From NCBI RefSeq assembly GCF_000383235.1, contig NZ_KB910945.1:1-64000 (forward strand): a stretch of DNA of 64,000 nucleotides, given 5' to 3'. The notes below the pieces were generated by a model. That model saw nothing but the letters and a program-made list of their open reading frames with translations. It did no database searches and was not told the origin of the DNA. A program made the translations under genes and the position numbers. The DNA comes from Bacillus sp. 123MFChir2 (GTDB lineage Bacteria > Bacillota > Bacilli > Bacillales > Bacillaceae_G). The stretch's first letter is position 1. The number at the start of each line of letters is the position of its first letter. Shown one piece after another: positions 8,970-16,919 of this stretch.

Positions 8970-10321
8970 CGATAGATGTTTTGTTACATGAATTCTTTTT
9001 TTGGACCGTGTGGCTCATTATTCCGTTACTAATTGACTTATTTACTGGCTTTGGAAGTGCTATTGTTGTCTGGCATGCTTATTTCAGAAAGAAAGAGACA
9101 GAATTAACTTTTTTTCCATATGTAACGATTCTGATTCCTGTTTATAATTCTGAAAAAACATTGAGAAATTGCTTACAGTCAATTGTAGATCAACAATATC
9201 CATTGCAAAATATACAGGTTATTTTGATTGATAATGGGTCAGAAGATGAATCTTTTGAAGTGTTTCAGCAATTTCAAATGGAGCAGCCGATTTTAAATAT
9301 TAGATATATAAAATCAAGGCAGGGAAAGGCACAGGCATTGAATCAAGGAATATACCTTTCACGAGGAAGATACATTTTAAATATTGATTCAGACGGTATG
9401 CTTGATGCAAGAGCTGTTTATAATACAGTAAGAAAATTTGAAGAAGATGTGAATATTGCAGCAATGACTGGTGTTGTCATGATCAATCCACAACTCATTC
9501 AAGAAAATTGTAAACCGTTATTTAAATTATTACAGCGCTGTGAGTTGTTTGAGTATGTAGAAGCATTTTTGGTAGGTAGAGGTTATCAATCAAATCGTAA
9601 TTCTATTTTCACATTAGCAGGAGCGTTTTCAGCATTCCGAAAAGAAGTAGTAACAAAAACACAAATGTATAATATTGAAACACTTGGAGAAGACACGCAT
9701 ATGACAACGCAAATTCGCCTTATGTACAATGGAAAAGTAGCATTATGCGAGGACGCTTTTTTCTATGTAGATCCAATCGAATCAGTAGACCGTTTATACA
9801 TGCAAAGGCAACGTTGGCAACGCGGGGGGATAGAAGTTACCGCTTTATTTAATACATTGTTAAGGAAAAAAATGCGAGGTAGTTTAGATGTCATTCGCTA
9901 TACAATGATTAAAGACCATACATTAATTTTTTCGAGAATGATTTGGATCTTTGCGCTCGTATATTTAATGTTTTTGGATTATCCATTGTATTTGATTGTA
10001 ACAGCAAATATCATTCTTTATTTCGCCTATGTAGCAAATTCGTTGTTGTTTTATCTTGTTTCAAAATTGTATTTGAAGTCACAGCCAAAGATAAAGAAAT
10101 ATATGCGTAAACATCTATATACAGTATTTCTACTTCCGTTTTATCGAATGTTTGTCTTCTTTTGCCGCATTGCTGGAACAATTAACGCAAAGGAAGAAAG
10201 AGCAAACTGGAATACACGCACATTAAGTGAAGAAATGCAGATGATTAGTGAGAGAATAAAGAAACGGTTTTCCTTCTATTTTAAATTGAAGAAATGGATG
10301 AATGGCGGCGATAGTAAATGA
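8966..10321 (+). CDS. Family 2 glycosyltransferase, XrtG-associated
   Basis: 451 residues. A membrane helix (about 12-35) precedes a GT-A catalytic domain with VTILIPVYNSEKTL near residue 52, the LIDNGSEDES segment, a DSDG in place of DxD, an ED (GEDTH) acid/base region and QRQRWQRGG, the product-binding QxxRW. Two or three helices follow (about 320-400). This is the processive or lipid-linked-sugar class of GT2. It starts with a GTG that overlaps the xrtG stop. A bcr1-like repeat begins at the base after its stop, separating it from the last gene of the cluster. Confidence 0.85.
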   Translation: MTIDVLLHEFFFWTVWLIIPLLIDLFTGFGSAIVVWHAYFRKKETELTFFPYVTILIPVYNSEKTLRNCLQSIVDQQYPLQNIQVILIDNGSEDESFEVFQQFQMEQPILNIRYIKSRQGKAQALNQGIYLSRGRYILNIDSDGMLDARAVYNTVRKFEEDVNIAAMTGVVMINPQLIQENCKPLFKLLQRCELFEYVEAFLVGRGYQSNRNSIFTLAGAFSAFRKEVVTKTQMYNIETLGEDTHMTTQIRLMYNGKVALCEDAFFYVDPIESVDRLYMQRQRWQRGGIEVTALFNTLLRKKMRGSLDVIRYTMIKDHTLIFSRMIWIFALVYLMFLDYPLYLIVTANIILYFAYVANSLLFYLVSKLYLKSQPKIKKYMRKHLYTVFLLPFYRMFVFFCRIAGTINAKEERANWNTRTLSEEMQMISERIKKRFSFYFKLKKWMNGGDSK

Positions 10322-10602
10322 TTTATCCCGCTATTCGTGGACAGTAAGACTCCCACCTCAAAATTCAGCGAAAGCATTGTCCAGCTCTAGCGGCTAGAAT
10401 CTCCGGTCGTTTCGCCCTCTCGGACGAGGAAAAAAGCGCCTCTCCGCCCTGTGCTCCAACGTCCTGCGATTCTAAGCGAGCCGCTTCCCCTTTTCTTAAG
10501 AAGTTAGGCGGGAGATAAACTGTCCGTAAAAGCCCGATTGGTGAGGGCTAATAATCAGTGGGGGATGAAGAAAACCCCCACTGATTAAAGTTTCACTTTT
10601 AT
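10322..10602 (-). repeat. bcr1-like element, 281 bp
   Basis: The element is bounded by TTTAT at 10322-10326 and 10598-10602. Its ends read TTTATCCCGCTATTCG and GATTAAAGTTTCACTTTTAT, the reverse complement of the ends at 21221-21338 and 61322-61620. Near the right end AATCAGTGGGGG pairs with CCCCCACTGATT as a hairpin. It starts right after the glycosyltransferase stop and ends next to the GGAGGAG ribosome site of the following gene. bcr1 of the B. cereus group is described as a mobile non-autonomous repeat with TTTAT borders; assignment to bcr1 itself is from memory. Confidence 0.8.
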
Positions 10603-10616
10603 GGAGGAGATTTACC

Positions 10617-11339
10617 ATGAAATATGGAAAACTACTTGTGTCATTTTTAGTAATTGTAAGTGTATTACATATCGCTAAGCTACAAGTACTCGCAGCTACT
10701 AGGAAACCTGCTATTACAATTGACGGAAATTTTTCCGATTGGACTAGTATGCCGTATGTTTCAGATATAAAAGGTGATGTGCCAAATGGAATGAATCATG
10801 AAGATATTACCGGTGTTAAATATTATTCTGATGGTGAATATTTATATTTATATGTAGAGAGGCAATCAGCAGGACATCATAAAGATAGCTGGACATTTCA
10901 TGTTGTATTTCCAGATGCCACGCAAGGTGGACAAGAGAAGCGGGAATATGTCGATATCGATGGGAAATGCCAAATGATGCAGTATCGCTATCCAATTGTA
11001 TGGGTAGGTAATGTTGGGAAAGGAAACCAATATGCTGTAAAGGTAATAGCGGGAAGTTATCAAGAACAAACTCTTTCCGTGAGTAGTAATAAGAAGCAAA
11101 TAGAATTTCGAGTCCCCTTAAAAGAATTTGGGTTAGATAAACAAAGGGAAATTCGCTTTGCTTTAAAATCAAACTTAAGTGGACAAGCTTGTCCAGCGAA
11201 AAATACAATCGATTGGGTTCCAGGCAGAGATGGATGGATCTATATTGATAATGGACCAACATTATGGCAATTCTCTGCAAGTGCTGGGTTTGGAATCGTT
11301 GGATTTGCAGCATATCGTATGTTAAAAGGGAAACACTAG
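10617..11339 (+). CDS. Secreted Firmicu-CTERM-type protein, probable XrtG substrate
   Basis: 240 residues. A signal peptide (about 1-26, ending LQVLAA) is followed by a beta-rich domain starting ITIDGNFSDWTSMP, a pattern typical of CBM9-like or DOMON-like sugar or haem binding folds. The C-terminus is a sorting-like tail: GPTLWQFSASAGFGIVGFAA, the end of the helix and the short basic end KGKH. That layout (short motif, helix, basic residues) is what exosortases recognise, and this gene closes the xrtG operon. The ribosome site GGAGGAG abuts the inserted repeat at 10322-10602. Whether it is glycosylated, cleaved or anchored cannot be seen. Confidence 0.8.
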   Translation: MKYGKLLVSFLVIVSVLHIAKLQVLAATRKPAITIDGNFSDWTSMPYVSDIKGDVPNGMNHEDITGVKYYSDGEYLYLYVERQSAGHHKDSWTFHVVFPDATQGGQEKREYVDIDGKCQMMQYRYPIVWVGNVGKGNQYAVKVIAGSYQEQTLSVSSNKKQIEFRVPLKEFGLDKQREIRFALKSNLSGQACPAKNTIDWVPGRDGWIYIDNGPTLWQFSASAGFGIVGFAAYRMLKGKH

Positions 11340-11355
11340 TTGGATATGTAGCTGA

Positions 11356-11391
11356 AAAAAACACTAGCTCCTGAATGAGCTAGTGTTTTTC
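11356..11391. terminator. Bidirectional terminator
   Basis: An AAACACTAGCTC arm pairs with GAGCTAGTGTTT around CTGAAT, with A and T runs on the two sides. It separates the XrtG cluster from the convergent permease gene. Confidence 0.88.
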
Positions 11392-11394
11392 GGT

Positions 11395-12819
11395 TTAACT
11401 GACTTTTGTATCAAGTGTATCTGATTTCTTTTCAATCGTATTTTTCATAATGAATGGATAAAGAACGAGTCCAACTACAAATAATCCGATTCCTAGTAAG
11501 AAAGTTTTCATATCAGCTGTTCCTGTTTTGATAACCCAAATGGAATAAATAAGAGCAAGTACTGTGATGAATCCGTCCAATTTGCGAGAGCCTTGCATGT
11601 TGTTATATGTTTCACCAGTAAGAACGAGTTTTAATTGATACATTGTTGAAACAAGATATGGAATTAAATAAGCAAGCGTAGCGACGACAATTGCAAAGTT
11701 ATACGCTTCTGATACTGACCCGGAAATGGTAGAGAATAAGAATATTTGTGTCATGATATTTGTTAATAACAATGAGTTTTTCGGACTTCCTTTTTTATTT
11801 GTTTTTCCAAAGAATGCAGGGAATAGTCCGCTTTTTGCTGCTTGATATGGAACTTCTGCACTTACAACGATCCAGCCTACTGTAGAACCGAATAGAGAAA
11901 CAAGTGCTAGAAAGGCCATAATGTATGCACCTTTATTACCAATCGCCATGTTTAATGCATCAACTAATGGTTTTTGCGATCCTTTTAGCGCTTCTTGTGG
12001 AAGAGCACCCATTGTTAACAATGTAATGGCTACATAAATAAGAAGAGCAATGACTAATCCAAAAATCGTTGCTTTTTTTACATCGCGCTGTGACTTTGCA
12101 CGGTTTGAAAGCATAACAGCTGATTCAATACCAATAAACGCCCAAAGTGTTGCGATAGCAGCAGCATTGATTTGTCCGCCTAATGGAATGGATCTTCCAG
12201 CCTCATTCATAAACGTTTGCCCATCGCCGAAATTCGCTGCATTAAAAATGAATAATGTAATGATAATAAACATCGTAAATCCAATAATTTTTGCAACAGT
12301 TGCAAGTAAGTTCATATTACCAGCACGATCAATATTTTGCGAAAGAATATATTGAATGCCCCATAGCATCACACTACATACAGCAAATGTTAAGGCTTTT
12401 CCTAGTTCTAACGAGAAACCATTTGTCGTGAACAAAACTTGTTTACTTTGCAGAACTGGGAAAAATGTAGATAAATATCCTGCAAATGAAATAATGACAG
12501 AAGCTGTTGCCGCCCAGTTTGCCGCCCAGTATCCCCACGCCATACTATAACCAGCAACTTTACCAGCTTTTGGTGAAGTGAACATTGCTTGTGCGTAACT
12601 TTGCGGACCTGCCTTTAAATTTGGTTTTCGCATTGCTAAGTTTCCAAACACGAGTGCGATCATAAATACACCTAGCCCGGTAATTGTCCATGCAAGTGTA
12701 GATCCCATTGGTCCTGATACTTGTGCTAAATTTGCCGGAAGCATAAACACGCCACCACCAACCATATTTCCAACAACGAATGCTGTTAAAACCCATAAAC
12801 CCCATTTTTTTGTTTCCAT
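11395..12819 (-). CDS. APC-family basic amino-acid antiporter-like permease
   Basis: 474 residues with twelve predicted helices. The N-terminus WGLWVLTAFVVGNMVGGGVF carries the first-helix GxGxG-type substrate loop of the APC superfamily. The sequence is of the basic amino acid/polyamine antiporter kind (arginine:ornithine antiporter-like, YvsH-like). The start ATG at 12819 has AAAAGGAG upstream. It is monocistronic, with a 3' terminator shared with the XrtG cluster. Its roughly 240-base leader encodes a peptide with four His codons and a terminator, so histidine or a related compound is a plausible substrate. That is inferred from the leader, not from the protein. Confidence 0.85.
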   Translation of the reverse strand: METKKWGLWVLTAFVVGNMVGGGVFMLPANLAQVSGPMGSTLAWTITGLGVFMIALVFGNLAMRKPNLKAGPQSYAQAMFTSPKAGKVAGYSMAWGYWAANWAATASVIISFAGYLSTFFPVLQSKQVLFTTNGFSLELGKALTFAVCSVMLWGIQYILSQNIDRAGNMNLLATVAKIIGFTMFIIITLFIFNAANFGDGQTFMNEAGRSIPLGGQINAAAIATLWAFIGIESAVMLSNRAKSQRDVKKATIFGLVIALLIYVAITLLTMGALPQEALKGSQKPLVDALNMAIGNKGAYIMAFLALVSLFGSTVGWIVVSAEVPYQAAKSGLFPAFFGKTNKKGSPKNSLLLTNIMTQIFLFSTISGSVSEAYNFAIVVATLAYLIPYLVSTMYQLKLVLTGETYNNMQGSRKLDGFITVLALIYSIWVIKTGTADMKTFLLGIGLFVVGLVLYPFIMKNTIEKKSDTLDTKVS

Positions 12820-12889
12820 GATTGTCTAACTCCTTTTGATGATAGTTTTTTTATTTTATGATTTATTGTACCTAGTGTTTTTTGGAAAT

Positions 12890-12999
12890 AAAAAAGAGCC
12901 ATGTAGATAAAAAATACCTACATGGCTCTTTGCCTAACGTAGGTACAACGGGAATAACCCTTGTACCTACGCGTGAATTTTTCCGCTAGGTTTCAAGGG
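12890..12999 (-). promoter_or_regulatory. Candidate translation-coupled attenuator of the permease gene
   Basis: Downstream of the leader peptide three mutually exclusive pairings can be drawn. (1) 12987-13001 with 12956-12969, about 13 bp, involving bases that begin at the leader stop codon. (2) 12938-12948 with 12961-12971, an 11-bp perfect stem. (3) A terminator, 12894-12906 with 12918-12930, 13-bp perfect stem followed by TTTTTT. A further 9-bp pairing (one G-U) links the second hairpin's 3' arm (12937-12945) to the 5' arm and loop edge of the terminator. Overlapping structures plus a regulatory peptide are the hallmark of ribosome-mediated attenuation. Confidence 0.75.
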
Positions 13000-13000
13000 T

Positions 13001-13057
13001 TTACGTATGATGATGATGTTTTTGTGCAAATGTAACTACAGTTGTATTAGTAAGCAT
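13001..13057 (-). CDS. His-rich leader peptide
   Basis: An 18-codon ORF, MLTNTTVVTFAQKHHHHT, starts at an ATG at 13057 with GAGGAGAAAGGGAG about 10 bases upstream and ends in TAA at 13001-13003. Four consecutive CAT codons lie two codons before the stop, exactly where a paused ribosome would cover the first pairing segment of the downstream hairpins. It is too short to be a typical protein and fits an attenuator leader sensing charged tRNA-His. Such leaders are classical in proteobacterial his operons; in Bacillus, T-boxes usually do this job. Confidence 0.75.
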   Translation of the reverse strand: MLTNTTVVTFAQKHHHHT

Positions 13058-13258
13058 AGTTCTTTGCTCCCTTTCTCCTCTGATTTTGAAGTAAGTATAC
13101 TACATGTTTTTTAGAAAGGGAAGAGAAAAAACATATTTTTATAAAAATTCATTTTATTGGTTAAATATTCGAGGTGAGTTTTCCTTCAATATTTTATAGA
13201 TTTTAGCAGTGATTTTAAGATTTATGGCGAATTATGTAGAGAAGAGAGGAGTGGTTAT

Positions 13259-14233
13259 ATGGAATTGGCGGTTGAAAAAGTGTTTACAAAAGAAATTTTA
13301 CACGAAGGAGCGAAGCGCTTCGGGGTAACCGTTATGGAAGAACCATTAGGGGACTTTGAAAATTATATTTTTCGTGCTGAGGGAGAAGATTGTACACCAT
13401 ATGTTTTACGGTTGACACATTCCTCTCATCGTACATATAAGCAAATTGAGGCGGAATTAGATTTTCTAGCATATCTCGGGAAAAATGGTGCAAAGGTAGC
13501 AGCGCCGCATCGCTCAAAAAGTGCCCTATTTGTAGAAAGTTTGCAAGCAACTGATGGAACATCTTTTTACGTTTCACTTTTTGACTATGCAAACGGAGAA
13601 AGCGTGAAAGACGAAGATTCTGATGTTTGGAATGATACGCTTTTTTACGCGTGGGGGAAAGCGATTGGCCAGTTACATCGACTTACGATGGATTATCCAA
13701 AGACGGAGAACCGTATTACATGGATAGACGATGAAATTACTGTTATTGATATGTTACAAGAAGATAAGGAATTGCAGGAAATTGGATATGGAGTTGTAGC
13801 AGAAATAAAAAAAATACCTGTGACAAATCGAACATTTGGATTGATTCACGGAGATATTCATCATGGGAATTTTCACTATGAAAATGGAGAGTTAACCATT
13901 TTTGATTTTGATGATGCCACGTACAATTATTTTGCGCATGATCTTGCGATGATTTTATATTACTCTGTTTTACGAAAAGAGTGGTCAGAAGAAGAAAAGG
14001 CAGCTTTTACTCGTCACCAGTTGCAAGTATTGCGGGAAGGATATGAGACAGAGCACATTCTTGATGATTCCGTATATGATATGATACCGCTTTTCATGCG
14101 CCTTCGAGACGTTGCTTTATATGGAACGATAATGAAAAAGTTTAACGGTAAAGAAATGCCAGAGCATTTTCAAACATTAGTCAATGGTATTTATAAGAGA
14201 ATTGTTGCGAGAAAAGCAGTTGTTGAATGGTAA
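13259..14233 (+). CDS. APH-fold phosphotransferase family protein
   Basis: 324 residues, soluble, of the aminoglycoside/choline kinase-like fold. The catalytic loop HGDIHHGNFH and the metal-binding IFDFDDA are present in the C-terminal half, with a small N-lobe carrying YVLRLTHSSHR. The ATG at 13259 follows GAGAGGAG. It is divergent from the permease leader. The substrate is unknown; related chromosomal genes in Bacillus act on small metabolites rather than antibiotics, so a resistance function should not be assumed. Confidence 0.8.
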   Translation: MELAVEKVFTKEILHEGAKRFGVTVMEEPLGDFENYIFRAEGEDCTPYVLRLTHSSHRTYKQIEAELDFLAYLGKNGAKVAAPHRSKSALFVESLQATDGTSFYVSLFDYANGESVKDEDSDVWNDTLFYAWGKAIGQLHRLTMDYPKTENRITWIDDEITVIDMLQEDKELQEIGYGVVAEIKKIPVTNRTFGLIHGDIHHGNFHYENGELTIFDFDDATYNYFAHDLAMILYYSVLRKEWSEEEKAAFTRHQLQVLREGYETEHILDDSVYDMIPLFMRLRDVALYGTIMKKFNGKEMPEHFQTLVNGIYKRIVARKAVVEW

Positions 14234-14240
14234 GGAAAGT

Positions 14241-14287
14241 GAGAACTGACTTAAAACACTGTTATGGTGGTTTGGGTCAGTTTTTTT
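14241..14287 (+). terminator. Probable terminator of the APH-fold gene
   Basis: AACTGAC pairs with GTCAGTT across an imperfect stem (ACAC with GTGGT) and is followed by seven T residues. Confidence 0.65.
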
Positions 14288-14289
14288 AC

Positions 14290-14405
14290 TATATAAACCC
14301 AAAGCCGAAAAAACCCCTTTCCTTTTAGGTGAACGAGAGCATCTGGCCATGCATAGCGCGGTCAGGGTCTTTTACAAAAGGAGAGAGCATTTACAGCCGC
14401 TTATA
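14290..14405 (-). repeat. Interspersed repeat family 2, copy B
   Basis: Minus-oriented copy: CGAGAGCATCTGGCCATGCA and GCGGTCAGGGTC are the reverse complement of the copy A core. The rest of the 350-base gap before the next gene is AT-rich and holds only a CodY-like site and the ribosome site. Confidence 0.7.
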
Positions 14406-14546
14406 TGACGAAAAACGAAACGAATTTGAGTACATATAATAGAACTCTTTGTTAATCCAAAATCACTTCTGTGTTTTTATACAAAAACATGTTTATTTTA
14501 TCAAAATAATATTGTATTTCACAAGGTGTATATCTTATAATTTTTA

Positions 14547-14561
14547 TATATTCTGAAAATT
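14547..14561. promoter_or_regulatory. CodY-like box upstream of the Na+/alanine symporter
   Basis: TATATTCTGAAAATT matches 13 of 15 positions of the CodY consensus AATTTTCWGAAAATT and lies 24 bases before the GTG start. CodY represses amino-acid uptake genes in rich medium, which suits the gene. AT-rich DNA gives chance matches. Confidence 0.4.
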
Positions 14562-14584
14562 CTTAATAAAGAGGAGGAGGATCC

Positions 14585-16045
14585 GTGGAAGCTTTCGTCA
14601 ATTGGTTAAATGGGATTGTATGGAGTCCTGCACTTGTTTACTTATGTTTAGGGGTAGGTTTATATTTTTCGGTTCGAACGAAATTTTTGCAAGTTCGATA
14701 TGTAGGTGAAATGGTAAAGCTTACATTTCAAGGGGAAAAGTCAGAAGCTGGTGTTTCTTCGTTCCAAGCGTTAGCACTTTCTTTATCAGGGCGAGTTGGA
14801 ACAGGAAATATTGCCGGAGTGGCGACAGCAATTGCCTTTGGGGGACCAGGAGCGGTCTTTTGGATGTGGCTTGTAGCCTTTTTAGGAGCTGGTTCTGCTT
14901 ATGTCGAATCAACACTTGCACAAATTTATAAGACTAAGTATAAAGGACAATTTCGTGGTGGTCCGGCGTATTATATTGAAAAGGGACTAGGGATTAAATG
15001 GTATGCGATTATTTTCGTGATGGCGACAATTCTTGCGACCGGAATGTTGCTTCCTGGTGTACAGGCAAACAGTATTGCAGTGAGCTTGGAAACAGCTTTT
15101 GGCATTAATACGTCTGTATCGGGAGCGATATTAGTTGTTGTATTAGGTCTTATTATTTTTGGTGGTGTAAAGCGGATTGTAAATGTAGCACAAGTTGTTG
15201 TACCGTTTATGGCAATTGGGTATATTCTTGTAGCTTGTTTAATTGTTGGGATGAACATTGATAAATTGCCAGATGCTTTTATGCTTATTATAAAAAGTGC
15301 ATTTGCGTTAGATGCTGCATTTGGAGGAATTATCGGTTTAGCAATCTCTTGGGGTGTAAAACGCGGTATTTATTCAAATGAAGCTGGTCAAGGAACAGGA
15401 CCTCATGCAGCAGCTGCTGCGGAAGTATCTCACCCGGTCAAGCAAGGACTTGTACAAGCATTTTCTGTTTACATTGATACATTATTCGTATGTTCTGCAA
15501 CGGCGTTTATGATGATTATTACGGGGATGTATAACGTATTTGATGTAAGTGGAAAAGGGTTTCTTGTGAATAATTTAAATGGTGCAGAACCAGGCCCTGG
15601 GTATACACAAGCTGCTGTTGAATCTGTTTTCCCTGGATTTGGAAGCGGTTTCGTTGCCATTTCTCTCTTCTTCTTCGCATTTACAACGATTATGGCATAC
15701 TACTACATTGCAGAAACAAATATTGCCTATTTAAATCGTGATAAAGACCGCCCTTGGATGATATTAATATTGAAGTTTATCTTCTTAGCAGTCGTATTTT
15801 ATGGATGTGTGAAAACGGCATCGACAGCATGGGCCCTTGGAGATATTGGTGTTGGTATTATGGCATGGGTAAATATTATTGCGATTATACTCTTACAAAA
15901 ACCAGCATTGTTAGCACTAAAAGACTATGAGAAGCAGAAGAAAGAAGGAAAAGATCCTGTATTTGATCCTCAAGAACTTGGGATTAAAAATGCTGATTTT
16001 TGGGAGCATGAATATAAAAAAGATAAACAAGAAGAGGTTTCGTAA
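14585..16045 (+). CDS. alsT: Sodium:alanine symporter (AGCS family)
   Basis: 486 residues with about ten helices. It imports alanine or glycine with Na+. Family hallmarks are seen: FQALALSLSGRVGTGNIAGV in the first half and WGVKRGIYSNEAGQGTGPHAAAAAEVSHPVKQG in the middle, followed by the AFTTIMAYYYIAETN helix. The start is GTG at 14585, directly after GAGGAGGAGG. The C-terminus is a charged cytoplasmic tail. It is a single gene with a good terminator and a CodY-like box in front. The alsT name follows B. subtilis usage; glutamine transport has also been reported for AlsT-type proteins, so the substrate is not fixed. Confidence 0.88.
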   Translation: MEAFVNWLNGIVWSPALVYLCLGVGLYFSVRTKFLQVRYVGEMVKLTFQGEKSEAGVSSFQALALSLSGRVGTGNIAGVATAIAFGGPGAVFWMWLVAFLGAGSAYVESTLAQIYKTKYKGQFRGGPAYYIEKGLGIKWYAIIFVMATILATGMLLPGVQANSIAVSLETAFGINTSVSGAILVVVLGLIIFGGVKRIVNVAQVVVPFMAIGYILVACLIVGMNIDKLPDAFMLIIKSAFALDAAFGGIIGLAISWGVKRGIYSNEAGQGTGPHAAAAAEVSHPVKQGLVQAFSVYIDTLFVCSATAFMMIITGMYNVFDVSGKGFLVNNLNGAEPGPGYTQAAVESVFPGFGSGFVAISLFFFAFTTIMAYYYIAETNIAYLNRDKDRPWMILILKFIFLAVVFYGCVKTASTAWALGDIGVGIMAWVNIIAIILLQKPALLALKDYEKQKKEGKDPVFDPQELGIKNADFWEHEYKKDKQEEVS

Positions 16046-16056
16046 ACGAAGTGAAA

Positions 16057-16090
16057 GAAGCAAAGAAAGCAATTTCTTTGCTTCTTTTTT
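16057..16090 (+). terminator. Terminator of the alanine symporter gene
   Basis: GAAGCAAAGAAA pairs with TTTCTTTGCTTC around a GCAA loop and is followed by a T run. Confidence 0.88.
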
Positions 16091-16178
16091 TGTCTAAAAG
16101 ATTACTAGTTATTTTTTTTAGTGTTTTCGAATATAAAAAACTATACAGGCCTTTTGGTAGATAAAGGAGGGGAGTAAA

Positions 16179-16907
16179 TTGATTGTTTTTCGCGATGTCA
16201 ACAAGTATTACGGCAGCTTTCAAGTTTTAAAAAATATTAATTTGCAAATTGAAAAAGGGGAAGTCGTTGTGGTTGTTGGACCATCGGGGTCAGGGAAAAG
16301 TACGTTGCTGCGCTGCATGAATCAATTAGAGATGATCACGAATGGTGAGTTGGTTGTAAATGGTGTAAACATACATGAGGGAAAGAAAGACATAAATCAA
16401 TTAAGACGAAGCATCGGTATGGTATTTCAACATTTTTATTTATATCCCCATAAAACGGTACTTCAAAATATTACATTTGCTCCGATAAAAGTACTTAAAA
16501 AGCCAAAAGAAGAAGCAGAAAAAATCGCCATGTTTTATTTAGAAAAAGTAGGGATTACGGATAAAGTAAATGCCTACCCGCACCAATTATCAGGCGGACA
16601 GCAACAGCGCGTTGCGATTGCAAGGGGGCTAGCAATGAAACCGGAGATTATGCTGTTTGATGAACCGACTTCAGCGCTTGATCCTGAAATGATTGGTGAG
16701 GTACTTGACGTGATGAAAACGTTAGCAAAAGAAGGCATGACGATGGTTGTTGTTACACATGAGATGGGATTTGCCCGCGAGGTAGCTGATCGCATTTTAT
16801 TTATGGACAAGGGTGAAATTGTGGAAGAGGCCTCACCTGCTGATTTCTTTGTAAATCCAAAGCAAGAACGAGCAAGGTTATTTTTAAGTCGTGTGCTGAA
16901 TCGTTAA
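16179..16907 (+). CDS. glnQ: Glutamine-type ABC transporter ATP-binding protein
   Basis: 242 residues. Walker A is GPSGSGKST, the Q-loop region is [18 protein letters not shown], the ABC signature is LSGGQQQR and Walker B is [13 protein letters not shown], then H in VVTHEM. It is the polar amino acid class and energises uptake of glutamine or glutamate. The start is TTG at 16181 minus 2 (16179), preceded by AAAGGAGGGG, with no in-frame ATG nearby. Gene order Q-H-M-P with the next three genes equals B. subtilis glnQHMP. The binding-protein gene starts 12 bases after its stop. Confidence 0.9.
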   Translation: MIVFRDVNKYYGSFQVLKNINLQIEKGEVVVVVGPSGSGKSTLLRCMNQLEMITNGELVVNGVNIHEGKKDINQLRRSIGMVFQHFYLYPHKTVLQNITFAPIKVLKKPKEEAEKIAMFYLEKVGITDKVNAYPHQLSGGQQQRVAIARGLAMKPEIMLFDEPTSALDPEMIGEVLDVMKTLAKEGMTMVVVTHEMGFAREVADRILFMDKGEIVEEASPADFFVNPKQERARLFLSRVLNR

Positions 16908-16919
16908 AGGAGGAATTTG

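Noticed and set aside
10816-11364. 182-codon minus-strand ORF opposite the Firmicu-CTERM gene
   Set aside because: The plus-strand gene has signal peptide, domain and tail in a sensible order; the minus frame has no ribosome site and reads through the terminator region.
13259-14233. Aminoglycoside resistance gene
   Set aside because: The APH fold is present, but the sequence looks like a housekeeping kinase-like family member without resistance-gene context or mobile DNA.
14405-14580. Riboswitch or T-box before the alanine symporter
   Set aside because: No terminator or conserved T-box sequence and no stable stem was found in the leader.
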